From Elephas maximus indicus (taxonomy: Eukaryota; Chordata; Mammalia; Proboscidea; Elephantidae), in contig NC_064819.1 in assembly GCF_024166365.1 (NCBI RefSeq), positions 9,498,501 to 9,562,500 of the forward strand: 64,000 nt of DNA, written 5' to 3'. This document shows, piece by piece, positions 11,561 to 23,411 of the stretch; the stretch's first letter is position 1, and each line of letters begins with the position of its first letter. The notes beneath the pieces were generated by a model. The model did no database searches, was not told the origin of the DNA, and worked only from the letters and a program-made list of their open reading frames with translations. A program made the translations under genes and the position numbers.

Positions 11561-13337
11561 TTTTCAGGTCAGGGAGAGCCGATATTCTATCATGCTGTGA
11601 ATGGGCATATGGCCAATAACGGCCCTAGGATAATACCTTAAATTTTCCCTAATCGCTTACCTTCTTAGTAAGACAAACGAAAAATATCAGGAGTGTAGTC
11701 ATTGACTTCTGGGTGTGTCACTCATCAATTCATTTGAAAGTTTATAATTTTGCATTTTAATGCAATTCTTTGTCAAATTGGCTTTTTAATGTATAGCAAT
11801 CTATTCCTTCACGGGTTCAGAATAACTTGTTAAACAAATGGGTGAAGAAAAGAGGTAACAGAAAGTACCTTGCTAAATTGCTGTGGCAGAAGCTAGTAGG
11901 GGCAAAAAGCCACACATGCATACCTACCAAACAGGGCATGGTATGAGCACCCCCTGGAAAGCTACCTGTTAAGGATACAAAGAGGGAGGTAAGGAAGGAC
12001 AGATAATTTTGGGCAAGGGTAGGTGGGGAAAGAGGAGGTTTTTCAGTTGGGTTCCAGAAGATGATAATTCAATAAGCAGAAAGAAGAGAAGGGGTTCTAA
12101 AAGGAGGAATAATCTGAGCACAACCTGCAGGCATGACCAGGACTCCAAAGGGAGCAATATAAGACAAGCAGGCAGGCCATTTGGAATCCGGTTGGGTACC
12201 ATCTTGAATACAAGCTAAGGAATTTGTGCTTTGTCTCTTAGGTTGACCATCCTCTCTTCCACTGGTCTGGATAGAGAATGGAGTGGTTGGGTCTGGCCAA
12301 ATATCATAGATCCAGGCAAAGAAAAGTTATTTCCCTGTCTCTAGGGACTAAAAAACCAAGAAATTCTAAATTCAAGTCCAATAGAATGGAATGAGAGCCA
12401 ATCTGGATTTGAAGAGATTAGTCAGCTACAGAGAATGGGTGGATCCACCTGGCAAAACGAAAGAAGGAGCTGGTGTCTGAGCCTGCAGTTAGCAAGGTAG
12501 CTATTTAGGCCTCTCCTTTGAATTTAGGCTACAGGGACCTTTTGAAAGTTTTTAAGCAAAGGATTGACATATAATCAGAGATGTGTCTTAGGACAGTGAA
12601 TCTCAAGATCGGTTAGGTAGCAGAGTATTTAGAACTCATGCTTATCTTTGTGAAACACTACCAAGTGTTGATACATTAAATTTAAAATAATTATGTAGAT
12701 CATCTTGGCCCAAATTTATACTATAAGCTAGATTCTAGCATAGACGGATGGTAGCAGATACCAAAGATTTTTTTTTTAATTTTTTGAGAGGAAAATGCTT
12801 AAAATGGCATATTTGGATCATCAATTTTTCTTCAAATTACAAAATGACTGCAGTTATTAAATATTGGCACCAAAACATGTTGTCCCAGTAAATGGAACAC
12901 CTGCGCTCTGTAGGGCCATGTGAGAACTTCTGCTTCAGGACGTTTACTCTGGAGACGCTGTGTTGTAGGGAACCAAGGAAACTGTGGAACCCGCTTCAAG
13001 CCAGAAGTCGGGGGCTGGCAGTGGGGGTCGGAAGGAAGGGGTGAAACAGTCACAAGAGACATCAGAAAATGACCATTTTTACTTCTGTTGAAAATATAAA
13101 TCAATCTAAATCAGAGTGTTCTTTACAATACTTCCTTATCGGGCAGAGCAGAGACAAAACCCAAGAAGTTGTTAACTAAGACACAAGTACTACCAGGCCG
13201 TAAGGAGCACCAGTTTATATCACGTACGCAGAGGAATGCCCATTTTGTTCTCTCTCCATGCCTGTCCTCACTGAAAGATCAACAAATTCATAGTCTTTTT
13301 TTTTTTTTAATAACCACTGGTGTGAAACTTTTTCAAA
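11561..13337. other. No gene seen, possible very old repeat pieces
   Basis: Around 11900-12620 there is a G/A-rich stretch that resembles the old repeat at 1740 and 39515 but cannot be placed. No supported exon. Confidence 0.5.
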
Positions 13338-13835
13338 GTTTTTTCTTTTTTTTAACCTAAATAAATTTAATTGATCCGCCCTTATGCATAGGCATTTATT
13401 AACCTTTAAAGAATGCTAAGAGATTAGCCAGTCTTGATTTTCTTTCTGGAACTCCTGCTGCCTTTTCTCTAAGTCTGCCAGGAACCCTAGAGACTCCTCC
13501 AATTTGTTCATCATGGAAGTGAACTCATTGGTTTAATTTGCCAGGAGCCCTTCCTAGAGTCTTCTAATGAATGGGGGTCTCTATGACACAGAGATTATGT
13601 AATGTCAACTTACACATTTTAACCAGGGTTTTCCAACTTCAACTTTCTTCTAACTTCTTGGGTAACTGCCTCTGGAGCTCAGTAATTTGCCTACATCTTT
13701 CTTTCCTTTCTGTTAGTTCTAGGATAGCGGTGTCCAGCCACTCTGGGAATGGCCTTGTGTGGTTTGGAGGTTTGGAGCTGGTGAGGGGAAGCTCTATGAG
13801 GCCCGGGCTTGAGCTCCCAACTCTTCTCTGAAAAT
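13338..13835 (-). pseudogene. Degraded processed pseudogene, parent not identified
   Basis: On the minus strand the sequence ends in an A-rich tail (T-run on + at about 13338-13353) preceded by AATTAAA, as in a retrocopied mRNA. One frame reads PEWLDTAILELTERKERCRQ and continues as a polar, coiled-coil-like stretch. It is then broken by stops, and a second frame ends with NKLEESLGFLADLEKRQQEF to a stop at about 13417-13419. Stops and a frameshift show it is dead. I do not recognise the parent with certainty. Confidence 0.45.
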
Positions 13836-13999
13836 GTGGCTATCATTAAAAAAAAAAGTTAAACCACTAGTTTTCAATGCCTTCACCATTCACTGATCTG
13901 CTAGCCTTGGCCTGTCTGCTTCTAGAAACTGGGGAGAAAGAAAAGAAATGAATATTGGTTGGGTAACTAATATCGTATTAGAACTTTACATATATTCTC

Positions 14000-14160
14000 A
14001 TTGAATTTTTATAACCCTTGAAGTTAGGTATTATTATACCCAATTAAAGACAAAGCTCGATAAGATTAATTAACTTCCCAGGGTCACAAGACTGCTAAAT
14101 GATGGAGCTAAAATTCAAATCAGGTCTGTCCAAAATCCATGCTTTCTTTACTTCATCGTA
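14000..14160 (-). mobile_element. MIR SINE
   Basis: Reverse MIR: ttaacttcccagggtcacaa and gctaaaattcaaatcaggtc. Confidence 0.65.
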
Positions 14161-14833
14161 CTCTGTCCTCTGTTTAACAATAAAGCCTTAGGTGAGGAAT
14201 TAATTCATATATTCATTCGTTCACCTATCCTTTCATCTAGCAAATATTTATTGTCTATGATGTGTCAGACACTGCGCCTCTTTGGACTAGAAAGACAGAT
14301 AAAACAGGGTCCCAAACCTCCCCTGCTTTGGAGGCTCTTGCAGTAAAGAGCAGGAAGCCCTTCCTAGGTTGATACCCTGGAAAGAGAGCAAAAGAGGAGC
14401 AGAGGAGAGTCCTCTCCAAGCAATTTCTGTGTCAGGAAGAAAGCAGCCCAGCACAGAGACTCCCAGGAGTCACCTCCGCAGCTGAGGCCTCCCAACTAGT
14501 CAAAGCCAGATAGATGAGGCCCAGTGGGATCTTAACTCTTCAGGAATGCTGAAGGAATGCACAGAGGGGCCTCTCCCATGTGGAGGTGCTGCTTGGTACC
14601 TGACTCAGGTCACATCCCAACCCTAACAGGGAAGCGATTTTTCTTCTCTCAAAGAGAATTTGTTTTTTTGTTTGTTTGTTTTTTGTTTTTTCCATGAATC
14701 CATTCACGAAAAGTAAAAAGGAGCACAAGCAGGTAGCTTTGTGTATGGCCTCCAGGCCTGCCCCTGGGCAGTGGGGTGAAAGGCAGTGGAGGGGAGACTG
14801 CTTCACCTCAACCTAGGAACTCTTGGCTGGGAG

Positions 14834-14895
14834 ACCAAAAACAAAAACAAAACTAGTTGCCATCAAGTCGATTCCAACTCATACCAGTCACTGTT
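14834..14895 (-). mobile_element. AfroSINE 3' tail fragment
   Basis: gttgccatcaagtcgattcc only, next to the complete copy at 14917. Confidence 0.75.
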
Positions 14896-14916
14896 AAAAT
14901 CTCCTTCCTTTGCCCC

Positions 14917-15090
14917 CCAAAACCAAACCAAACCCAGTGCCATGGAGTTGAGTTGATTCTGACTCATAGCAACCCTACAGGACAGAGTAGAACTGCCTCG
15001 TAGAGTTTCCAAGGAGCGCCTGGTGGATTTAAACTGCCCACCCCTTGGTTAAGAGCCGTACCACTTAACCACTACACCACCAGCGTTTCC
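14917..15090 (-). mobile_element. AfroSINE (short form) with 11-bp target duplication
   Basis: Complete copy flanked by tcctttgcccc at 14906-14916 and 15091-15101. Confidence 0.92.
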
Positions 15091-15164
15091 TCCTTTGCCC
15101 CAGCCCTTCCTAAATATCTCCTGCTTATTATTAATACTTTCTTAAGTTTGCACACAGGCTTAGT

Positions 15165-15360
15165 GTTTGCCAACCACTTCTGCATATTTCATCTCATTTT
15201 TTTTGTAGTGATAAATGAGATAATTAACCAAATGGTATTTCACCCATCTTTAAACAAGGAAGTACACACCAGGAGAAACATTGCTCACGGTTACACAGTA
15301 AGGATGGAGCGAGACTGGGACTTGAACCCTGGCATTCTGATGCCAAGTCCAGCATGCTCA
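15165..15360 (-). mobile_element. MIR SINE
   Basis: Reverse MIR: cacggttacacagtaaggat and gactgggacttgaaccctgg. Confidence 0.6.
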
Positions 15361-15684
15361 CCATTACACCCAGCCACTGGACTGCACCCCGAGCCACCAA
15401 AACCTACGCATGGCTCCCTTGATATTTGTGGCTGTTCGGAGGAGGTAGCAAATGTTTTAGGTCCTCTAGACACCAACCTAATCTCAAATACAAACAGCCA
15501 AGGAGTGACTCTGAGATGCTAACTCTCACATTGGCTTGCACATTTGTACTTTCTACCTCCAAGGCCTTTTAATCCAGTCCAGAGGGGTGGATAAGAGAGA
15601 GCTGCAGGTTTGGGATATGTCTAGACAGGTTTTCTGGGAAAAGGGTATGAGAGAAGCCCTGGGCTTGGGAAAAATGTGCCAGTA

Positions 15685-16422
15685 TTAGTGTAGTGACACC
15701 CACTAGGATGTCAAAACACAGATAATAACAAGTGTTGGCAAGCATGTAGAGAAATTGGAACGCTCATACACTGCAGGTGGGAATTTAAAATGATGCAGCT
15801 CCTTTGGGAAATAATCTGACAGTTTTTCAAAAAGTTAAGCATAGAGTTATTATACCAGACCAGCAATTCTACTCCCAGGTATGGAAATGGAATTCTACCC
15901 AAGGGAAATGGAAAAACACTTGTGCGTGAATGTTCATGGGAGCATTAGTCATAAAAGCCCAAAAAGGGAAACCACTGGAATATCCAATAACTTATGAAAT
16001 GGACCAAGTATGGAACATCCATACAATGGAATATCATTTACTCATAAGCAGGAATGACGTACTGATATACATACTACCATGTGGATGAACCTGGAAGACA
16101 TTACGCTAAGCGAAAGAAGCTAGACACAAAAAGGCCACGTATTTTATGATTTCATTTATACGAAATATCCAGAAAGGCAAATCCATAGAGACAGAAAGTA
16201 GATTAGGGACTTGGGGCAGGAGGAGAGTTGGTAAGTGACCGATTCAGAGTTTCTTTTTGGGGTGTTGAAAACATTCTGGAATTATAGATAGCGACCGATG
16301 ATGGCCGTATAACATTGCGAATATAGTAAAAGCCTCTGAGTTGTACACTTCCAAATTTTTAAGTGGTAAGTTTTATGTTTTGTGAATTTTATCTCAGTTT
16401 TAAAAATTGAAGGAAAAAAAAA
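15685..16422 (+). mobile_element. Old L1 3' end
   Basis: ORF2 end phrases (ttggcaagcatgtagagaaa, atacaatggaatatcattta) then a 3' UTR and A-tail. Not the young L1 lineage. Confidence 0.8.
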
Positions 16423-16718
16423 ATGAGTGCCCCATGAGGGGTTAAGGAAACAAGCCTGGAGAAAGGAATCAAGAAAGGCCCGGTATTTCTGATCTGCGCA
16501 AAGTCAGTCTTCTGAGCAGGGAAAATGCTGTGCCTGGCCTCTCGGCTCTGAGGTTTGGCAGGAAGGGAGCCAGGTGTTTATTTGTCTACTACATGTATTA
16601 GATATGTGGCAGGACTTACGAATCTCAGAGCACTGAGGAAATGGCCTGGAGCCAGGCAGACCTGGGTTTGAACCCCAGCGTCTGTATTTTCTAGCAGTGT
16701 GGCCTTGAGCAAACCACC

Positions 16719-17128
16719 GAGGCCAAAGCTTTTGTTCAGGATCCCTTCAGCAACTTTTTGGACCAATGAAGCCTTCTCTTTGGTGGCCTATCTACCTCCT
16801 TCCTTTTTTCTCCTGGGCTCTACTTTTCTCCTTTATTCTACTGTGTACAATCCTTTTTGTTTTGAATCCATGTTGTTATATTCATACTTTAAACCCCTTG
16901 AAAGGAGAACCTGTCTTCTGTCGTTTAAGCCCAACTAAGATTAAAAAAAAAAAAAAACAAGATGGGAGTCCTGGTTGCTCAGTGGTTAGGTGCTATGGCT
17001 GCTAACCAAAAGGTCGGCAGTTCAAATCCACCAGCTGCTCCTTGGAAACCCTATAGGGCAGGTCTACTCTGTCCTATAAGGTTGCTGAGTCAGAATTAAC
17101 TCTATGGCAACTGGTTTGGTTTTTTGGC
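16719..17128 (+). repeat. Duplicated 0.4-kb block, copy 1
   Basis: From gaggccaaagct through ggatcccttcagc and cctttattctactgtgtaca to an AfroSINE at its 3' end. It is about 90 percent alike, by eye, to copy 2 at 17888-18290. Both copies carry the same AfroSINE at the same place. Confidence 0.75.
16965..17128 (+). mobile_element. AfroSINE (short form) in duplicated block, copy 1
   Basis: agtcctggttgctcagtggt ... aaggtcggcagttcaaatcc ... tttggttttttgg. Confidence 0.92.
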
Positions 17129-17194
17129 TTAATCATCTCGCTAAGCCTCCTTTTCTTCACCTACAAAATGACAGGGAAACACATTCTCCCTGGA

Positions 17195-17360
17195 TCCTCT
17201 AGAAGGAATGCAAACCTCCAACTTCTGGACTTTAGCCCTGTGAGACTCATTTCAGGCTTATGACTTCCAGAACTGTAAGACAATAAACATACACTGTTTT
17301 AAGCCTCTAAAATTGTAGTAATCCTTTTGTTATAGCGCAATAGGAAACTAATATAGACTT
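17195..17360 (+). mobile_element. Old LTR-like fragment (MaLR type, tentative)
   Basis: gacttccagaactgtaagac ... ttttaagcctctaaaattgt ... aggaaactaatatag is the common end of old MaLR-type LTRs. Confidence 0.45.
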
Positions 17361-17887
17361 TGTTCTTAAAAAACAAAAAAACCTATCTGTAAGCGGATGA
17401 CTATAAAGTGCCTAATTGTGTGTGCTGAGAACATCGTAAGCTCTCATTAACCGGCAGCTATCATCATTTTCTTGTTTTAGAGGGCAGGAGCGGCTTTCCA
17501 AGTCAGTATGTGTCATTGATGCTGAAGACCTGAGGGAGAAGAAAAGAAAGCATAGCAAAAAAGAGGAAAGTGTAGTGGCCAGCAAGTTCAGAATATCTGC
17601 CCAGTAATACACTCCTGCCTTCCGTAAACCAACCCTCAGCGGAGCTGGCTCGCTGCCATTTCCCACCATGTGCCTGCCTAGATTTCATCAATTCATGTTT
17701 TGCCTTTTGCTCAAGCCAAACTCCTATCTGCCTCCATTCCTTTCTCCCACTTCTGTCAGCATTTTTCCACCCTGTTTCTGACTGTTACACTTCTCCCACA
17801 AAGTATTTGCAGTTTTTGCCTTTTTATAACCCCATATGGCATAATCGTCTTTGGGAAAGTATGTATTTTATGGACCATAACTTGAGT

Positions 17888-18290
17888 CACTGAGGCTAAA
17901 GCTGATCCCTTCAGCAATTTTTTGGACCACTAAAGCCTTCTCCTTGGTGACCTATCTACGTCCTTCCTTTTTTCTCCAGGGCTCTACTTTTCTCCTTTAT
18001 TCTACTGTGTACAATCATTTTTGTTTTGAATCCATGTTGTTAGAGTCATACTTTAAACCCCTTGAAAGAAGAACCTGTCTTCTTTCTGTCATTTAAGCCC
18101 AACTAATCACAAGATGGGAGCCCTGGTGGCTCAGTGGTTAAGAGCTAGGGCTGCTAACCAGAAGGTCGGCAGTTCAAATCCACCAGCTGCTCCTTGGAAA
18201 CTCTATAGGGCAGGCCTACTCTGTCCTATCAGGTCGCTATGAGTCAGAATTAGCTCTCCAGGAGCTGGTTTGGTTTTTTTTGTTTAATCA
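17888..18290 (+). repeat. Duplicated 0.4-kb block, copy 2
   Basis: From gaggctaaagctgatccctt to tttggttttttttgtttaatca. It is the counterpart of 16719-17128, lacking the A-run before the SINE. Confidence 0.75.
18112..18285 (+). mobile_element. AfroSINE (short form) in duplicated block, copy 2
   Basis: gccctggtggctcagtggtt ... aaggtcggcagttcaaatcc, complete. Confidence 0.93.
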
Positions 18291-18295
18291 CCAGA

Positions 18296-18506
18296 GGAAG
18301 CCCTGGTGGCACAGTGGTTAAGCACTTTGGCTCCTAACCGGAAGGTCAGCGGTTGAACCCACCAGCTGCTCCTCAGGAGAAAGATGTGGAAGTCTGCTTC
18401 CATAAAAATTACAGCCTTGGAAACGCTAAGGCAGCAGTTTTACTCTGTCCTATAGGTCGCTATGAGTCATAATTGACTTGAGGGCAACAGGTTCTTTTTT
18501 TTTTCA
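18296..18506 (+). mobile_element. AfroSINE (long form) with 10-bp target duplication
   Basis: Long form carrying the inner segment agaaagatgtggaagtctgc. Flanked by aatcaccaga at 18286-18295 and 18507-18516. Confidence 0.93.
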
Positions 18507-18516
18507 AATCACCAGA

Positions 18517-19359
18517 TAGGACGCTACCTGACGAATGGATACACAATCAGCAGTGACGGAAAAGGGTGCTAAATTTGACCTCTCTGGGTTTTTACACTTT
18601 ACTTTCTATCCTTCTTTTGTCTGAACTTCTACCTGTCATGGTCTGTTCATGTGTGTGTCTAGTTTAGGTGATAGGAGCCATGTCTGGACACACCAGGCGT
18701 GAACTTCCCGATGTGACTGCTGCTGCTAGATGCATAAGGTTCTCCCGGGGGAGTTCACACATTGACTCCTCCGGGCATAACGGTTCCCCTCAGACTCCTG
18801 TGCAACAATCGCTGGAAAGACTAGGTGACCTATCTAAGCATGAAATGACATTTCTAAGCAAAAAGAAATAAACGGCATGTCTAAGCAGAAACTACACACA
18901 GGGATCTTTTAACAATGGCCCAGACTCTTCCATTCATTCCACAAACATCGATGGAGTGCCCACAATGTGCCAAATTCTCGGGCAAAAACTCCTTAAATTC
19001 CTACAGCTACCTAGGTGAACCGGTAAGGGAGAATATTTAGAGATGTTTGAGACTGTTTAGAAGGTTCTTCCCTCTCTCCTCCCCTCACCTCCACCCCTGC
19101 CCCCGTCTTTCCTTTTTAAGACATTTATTCCATTTTATAGCATGCTTATGGCTTTTTATGGTACTAAAACTAAAGAAACTTTTTTTTCAGCACATGACAA
19201 TAGTTAAAAGTCGGCACTCATAGGTAAGTGGATTTTCAGAGTTGGTTGGACCTTAGAATGTATCCATCCTCAAATCACCTTTTTGACAAAAATAAAACCT
19301 ATTAAAAACCTATGCATTACTTTATTAATATTTTTTAGTTAAAGTTCACCTTATTCTTT
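18517..19359. other. No gene seen
   Basis: Mixed sequence with a slightly CpG-richer patch near 18690-18830. No supported exon. Confidence 0.5.
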
Positions 19360-19570
19360 CACTTTTTTTATTTTAATTGTGCTTTAGGTGAAGGTTTACA
19401 GCTCAAGTTAATTTCTTATATAAAAATTTATACACATATTGTTATGTGTCACTAGTTGCAGTCCCTATAATGTGACAACACACTCCCCCTTTCCACCCCG
19501 GGTTTCCCATGTCCATCGAACCGCTTTCTGTCCCTTTCTGCCTTCTCATCCTGCCTCCGGACAGGAGGTA
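19360..19570 (-). mobile_element. L1 3' end fragment
   Basis: Reverse L1 3' UTR: ttttaattgtgctttaggtg and acactccccctttccacccc. Confidence 0.8.
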
Positions 19571-19824
19571 CCCTGGAAGGTTCTTAATACTTCCATTAGA
19601 ATATAATGATGAAGTTAAAATGTAAGGAGGCCTGCCTGAGTCTAATAGAAGGCTTGTCTCCCACTGACGCCTTGCACAAGCTGGGACTTCAGTCAAACTG
19701 GCTGATTTGATGTCTCCTGGGCACTCCGCTCTTTTCTTCTTTACTCCCCGACTTTCCCCTTCCCTTTCCATGGAACGTCACCCACCCCCACCTTCCACCC
19801 ATCCACACGTAGCTCTGCTTAACT

Positions 19825-20175
19825 TACCAAAACCATACACATCCAACCTTGACGACATTACACTGAGTGAAGTCAGTCAGCCACAAAGGATAGACATGCT
19901 GTGAGCCCACTTATATGAAACATCTAGAACAGACACCAAAGTTTATTAGTGGTTACCAAAGATGGGAAGGAAGGAGGGAGAAAGGAAAACAGGGCTTAGG
20001 GGATACAGCTTCTGTTAAAGGTGATGGAAAAACTCAGGGATGGTTATGGTGATGTTCAACAACATAATGAACATAATTAATATCAATGGACTGTACACGC
20101 GAGCATTGCAGAAATGGCAAATGTTTTGTTATCTACATATATACCACAATAAAAAAAAATCCAATGTTAAAAAAA
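19825..20175 (+). mobile_element. Old L1 3' end with A-tail
   Basis: acattacactgagtgaagtc (ORF2 end) to ttaaaaaaaaaaa. Confidence 0.75.
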
Positions 20176-20189
20176 AAAAATGCTTTAGT

Positions 20190-21095
20190 AGACAAGAACT
20201 ATTTTAGGCGAAGGGAAAGACAACACATAATACAGGAGAGGTCAGCACAACTGGACTAAACTAAAAGCAAAGAAGTTTCCTGAATAAACTGAATGCTTCG
20301 AAGGCCAGCGTAGCAGGGGTGGGGGTTTGGGGACCATGATTTTAGGGGACATCTAAGTCAATTGTCATAATAAAATCTGTTAAGAAAACATTCTGCATCC
20401 CACTTTGGGGAGTGGCGTCTGGGGTCTTAAATGCTAGTAAGTGGCCATCTAAGATATATCAATTGGTCTTGACCCACCTAGAGCAAAGGAGAATGAAGAA
20501 CACCAAAGACACAAAGTCATTATGACCCCAAGAGACAGAAACGGCCACATAAACTAGAGACTACATCAGCCTGAGACCAGAAGAACTAGATGGTGCCCAG
20601 CTACAACTGATGACTGGCCTCACAGGGACACAACAGAGAATCCCTGAGGGAGCAAGAGAGCAGTGGGATACAGACCTCAAATTCTTCTAAAAGACCAGAC
20701 TTAATGGTCTGACTGAGACTAGAAGGACCCTGGAGGTCATGGTCACCAGACCTTCTGTTAGCCCAAGACAGAAAGCATTCTCAAAGCCAACTTTTCAGAC
20801 AGGATTGGACTGGACTATAGGTTACAAAATGATACTGGTGAGGAGTGAGCTTCTTGGATCAAGTAGATACATGAGACTATGCGGGCACCTCCTGTCTGGA
20901 GGGGAGATGAGAAGGCAGAGGGGGTCAGAAGCTCAGTGAATGGACACAAAAATAGAGAGTGGAGAGGAGTGTGCTGTCTCATTAGGAGGAGAGCAACTAG
21001 GACTATATAGCAAGGTGTATATAAATTTTTATATGAGAGACTGACTTGATTTGTAAACTTTCACTGAAAGCACAATAAAAATTTATTTTAAAAAG
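20190..21095 (+). mobile_element. L1 3' UTR, young lineage
   Basis: Close match to the 3' UTR of the L1 at 41778-49327, from agaactattttaggcgaagg to ttgtaaactttcactgaaag and an A-rich end. 5' truncated. Confidence 0.88.
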
Positions 21096-21528
21096 CTTTA
21101 AAATGTAAGGAAAAAAAATCCATACACATCCTTCAAGGCTTACTTCTTCCCTCAAGAAAACTCCTACCATACTTGAGGTCTTACTACATGTATTATAACT
21201 ATTTGGGAACATACCTTAGCTTTCCTATTAAAGTATAAAATCCTAGAATATAACAATTTCCCTTACATATATTTGTATTCCACACACACAAGCTGTACCA
21301 CTGAATACATTTTGATTTGGACATGAATGCATGAATGAATGAATGAGAAATGTGGTAGCTTTTCTCAAGGTTTTTCAAGTACAGAAGCCAAAGAGATTGA
21401 CCCACACACTCATTCTTCTGTTCCTCCCAGAGAATTGTCCAGAGAGTGAGAGGCCTACATTCTGCTGGGCATGGCACTGAGCCTCGTGAATAATTTTTGG
21501 GAGCCACTTTTTGGGGGAAAGTGCTTGG

Positions 21529-22955
21529 GCTCTGTATATTAATCTTTTGTATTCTGCATCTGGTAATTCCAGGAATACACCTTCATCCAGAAGATTCCTT
21601 GATTCTTTGTTTTGAGAGCTTGTTAAAGTGATCATGGTCTGCTTCTTTATGTGATTTCATATTGACTGTTATCTCCGAGCCATCTATTAGTTATTGTATT
21701 AGTTTATTTTATGTTTGCTTACTGTTTCCTAGCTTCTTGCTTTGTTTTGTTTTGATATGCCCAAATAGGCTGCTTGAGTGAGCTAGCTTGATTATTTTCA
21801 CCCTTGAAGCTCTAACGTCCTATCACCAGATGACTAGAGCTGTTACCAGGTATATGAGCCTAGGAGTCCATTCACTTTTCTTGTATAGATTCAGCTCAAG
21901 TGTCCAGGTAGTTGATCGTCAAGTGTGTGGTACAGGCTCTGTCCTTCAGTCTTAGGGGGGCATGGGTGATTGGTGTAGGTACAGGTATCTGGTTGCAGCA
22001 AGGGTCACGCCCTGAACAAGGCAGGGGCCGACAACCATCCTGAGTGTCTGTGAGGAAAGCATGTCCCTGTTTCCTAGAACACGCAGGCAGGTGGGTTCTG
22101 CAGCTGGACCATAAGTACCTAATGCTTTTGGTTGTAAGGACTGGAAGGTACCCCTTATCCTTGAACCCCTGTCACAGGTGGCTAGGTGACATGAGTGGAG
22201 CCACCAGTCCTTAGGCCCCTGATGTGGGTAGGTGAGGACCCTGTTTAATAGGCAAAGCGGTGTCAAACATCAAACACTCACCTCTCCACCGCACAGCTGA
22301 AACAGTTGCAGTATGCCAACAAGGGCCTAGTTTCCTGAAATGGGCCTACACAGGTCCATGCAGGGGTAATAGGTATTTGAAGTCCACAGACCATTTGTGC
22401 CTGGACAGGAGCTGCTTCTGTCCTGAGCTCCCCAGCTCAGTAGCGCTGGCAGATTATCTTTTCCCCAAATTGTGAATTTATTGCTTCTCCAAAGCAAGAG
22501 AATGGCTCAGGGCTCATAGCAGGACCTATCTCAGGCCCAGGGAAATCCATAGCCAATGAAGCTGGCTTAGGGGCTGGGGGAGCGGTAAAATAAATGCAAG
22601 TACTTAGCTTTTGTCGAGAGCACTGTTATTCTCTGGTTCTGGAGGTGTGAGTAGGCTGTGCAGCTCAATGTCTCTCCCTGAGGAAACCGTGTCCAGAAAG
22701 CTACCACCAGCCGCACTGCCATTGCTCCAGGGAATGGTGCCTGAGGGTTCCCAGTGATTCAGGTCCGGCAACTCCTCGCCGTTTCTGAGCTGTCTCTCCT
22801 AACCCCTGCCGCTCAGTCCATTTTCTAAATTTACCTTTGATATTCAGGGCTCCTAGCTTGTCATATATATAATCATTTCACTTGTTTTTTCGGGTCTTTG
22901 TTGTAAGAGGGATCGCTGGGAGCATCTGACTACTCCGCCATCTTGGCCCCACCTC
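21529..22955 (-). mobile_element. L1 5' UTR and ORF1 start only (3' end missing), antisense to UPK1B
   Basis: On the minus strand the L1 starts at 22955 (gaggtggggccaagatggcg), runs through the 5' UTR, and breaks off about 50 codons into ORF1 at [15 protein letters not shown]. The ORF1 ATG at 21683 is followed by a stop at codon 5. There is no 3' UTR and no poly(A). The repeat agtgcttgg flanks it at 21520-21528 and 22956-22964. Confidence 0.82.
22938..22946 (-). promoter_or_regulatory. YY1-like motif at L1 5' end
   Basis: ccatcttgg on + reads ccaagatgg in the L1 sense, within the first 20 bases of the element. In human L1 a YY1 site at the same place sets the transcription start. Function here is inferred. 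Confidence 0.4.
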
Positions 22956-23150
22956 AGTGCTTGGTTCCTTGCCCAACTCTGCCACTTACTGGTGGTATGA
23001 CCCTGAGCAACTTCTTTTAGCAATCTAAGCTCTAATTTCATCTGCAAAATGAAGACTCCTTATTTCTTTTTCTACCTAATTGGGTTATTATGAGAATGAA
23101 ATGTGTGTACGTAAAGTACCTAGCAGAGTGAGACATATGAGGAACTAAAG
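22956..23150 (+). mobile_element. MIR SINE
   Basis: ctctgccacttactggtggt ... atttcatctgcaaaatgaag ... directly after the L1 5' fragment. Confidence 0.7.
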
Positions 23151-23224
23151 CTAGCCCCTCTTTTCTCTCCTCGCCTCCTCTTACGTGACAGTGCACTTTT
23201 TATTTACCAACTATTTTTTGGAAG

Positions 23225-23411
23225 GAGTCCCTGGGTGGTGCAAACAGTTATCACGCTGTTAACAGAAAGATTAGAAGTTCAAGTCCACCCAGAGGCACCT
23301 CGTAAGAAAGCCCTGGTGACCTACTTGTGAAAATTCAGCCATTTGAAGCTCAGCTCTACTCTGATACACATGGGGTTGCCATGAGTCAAAATCAATTCAA
23401 CAACAACTGGT
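23225..23411 (+). mobile_element. AfroSINE (long form, diverged)
   Basis: agtccctgggtggtgcaaac ... gctcagctctactctgatac ... tcaattcaacaacaactgg. Confidence 0.82.

Larger units (their letters stand above)
16605..17185 (+). mobile_element. MIR split by a 0.4-kb insertion
   Basis: MIR reads gagccaggcagacctgggtt to gagcaaaccac at about 16718 and resumes ttaatcatctcgctaagcct at about 17129, ending tacaaaatgaca. The block between is shared with 17888-18290. Confidence 0.65.
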
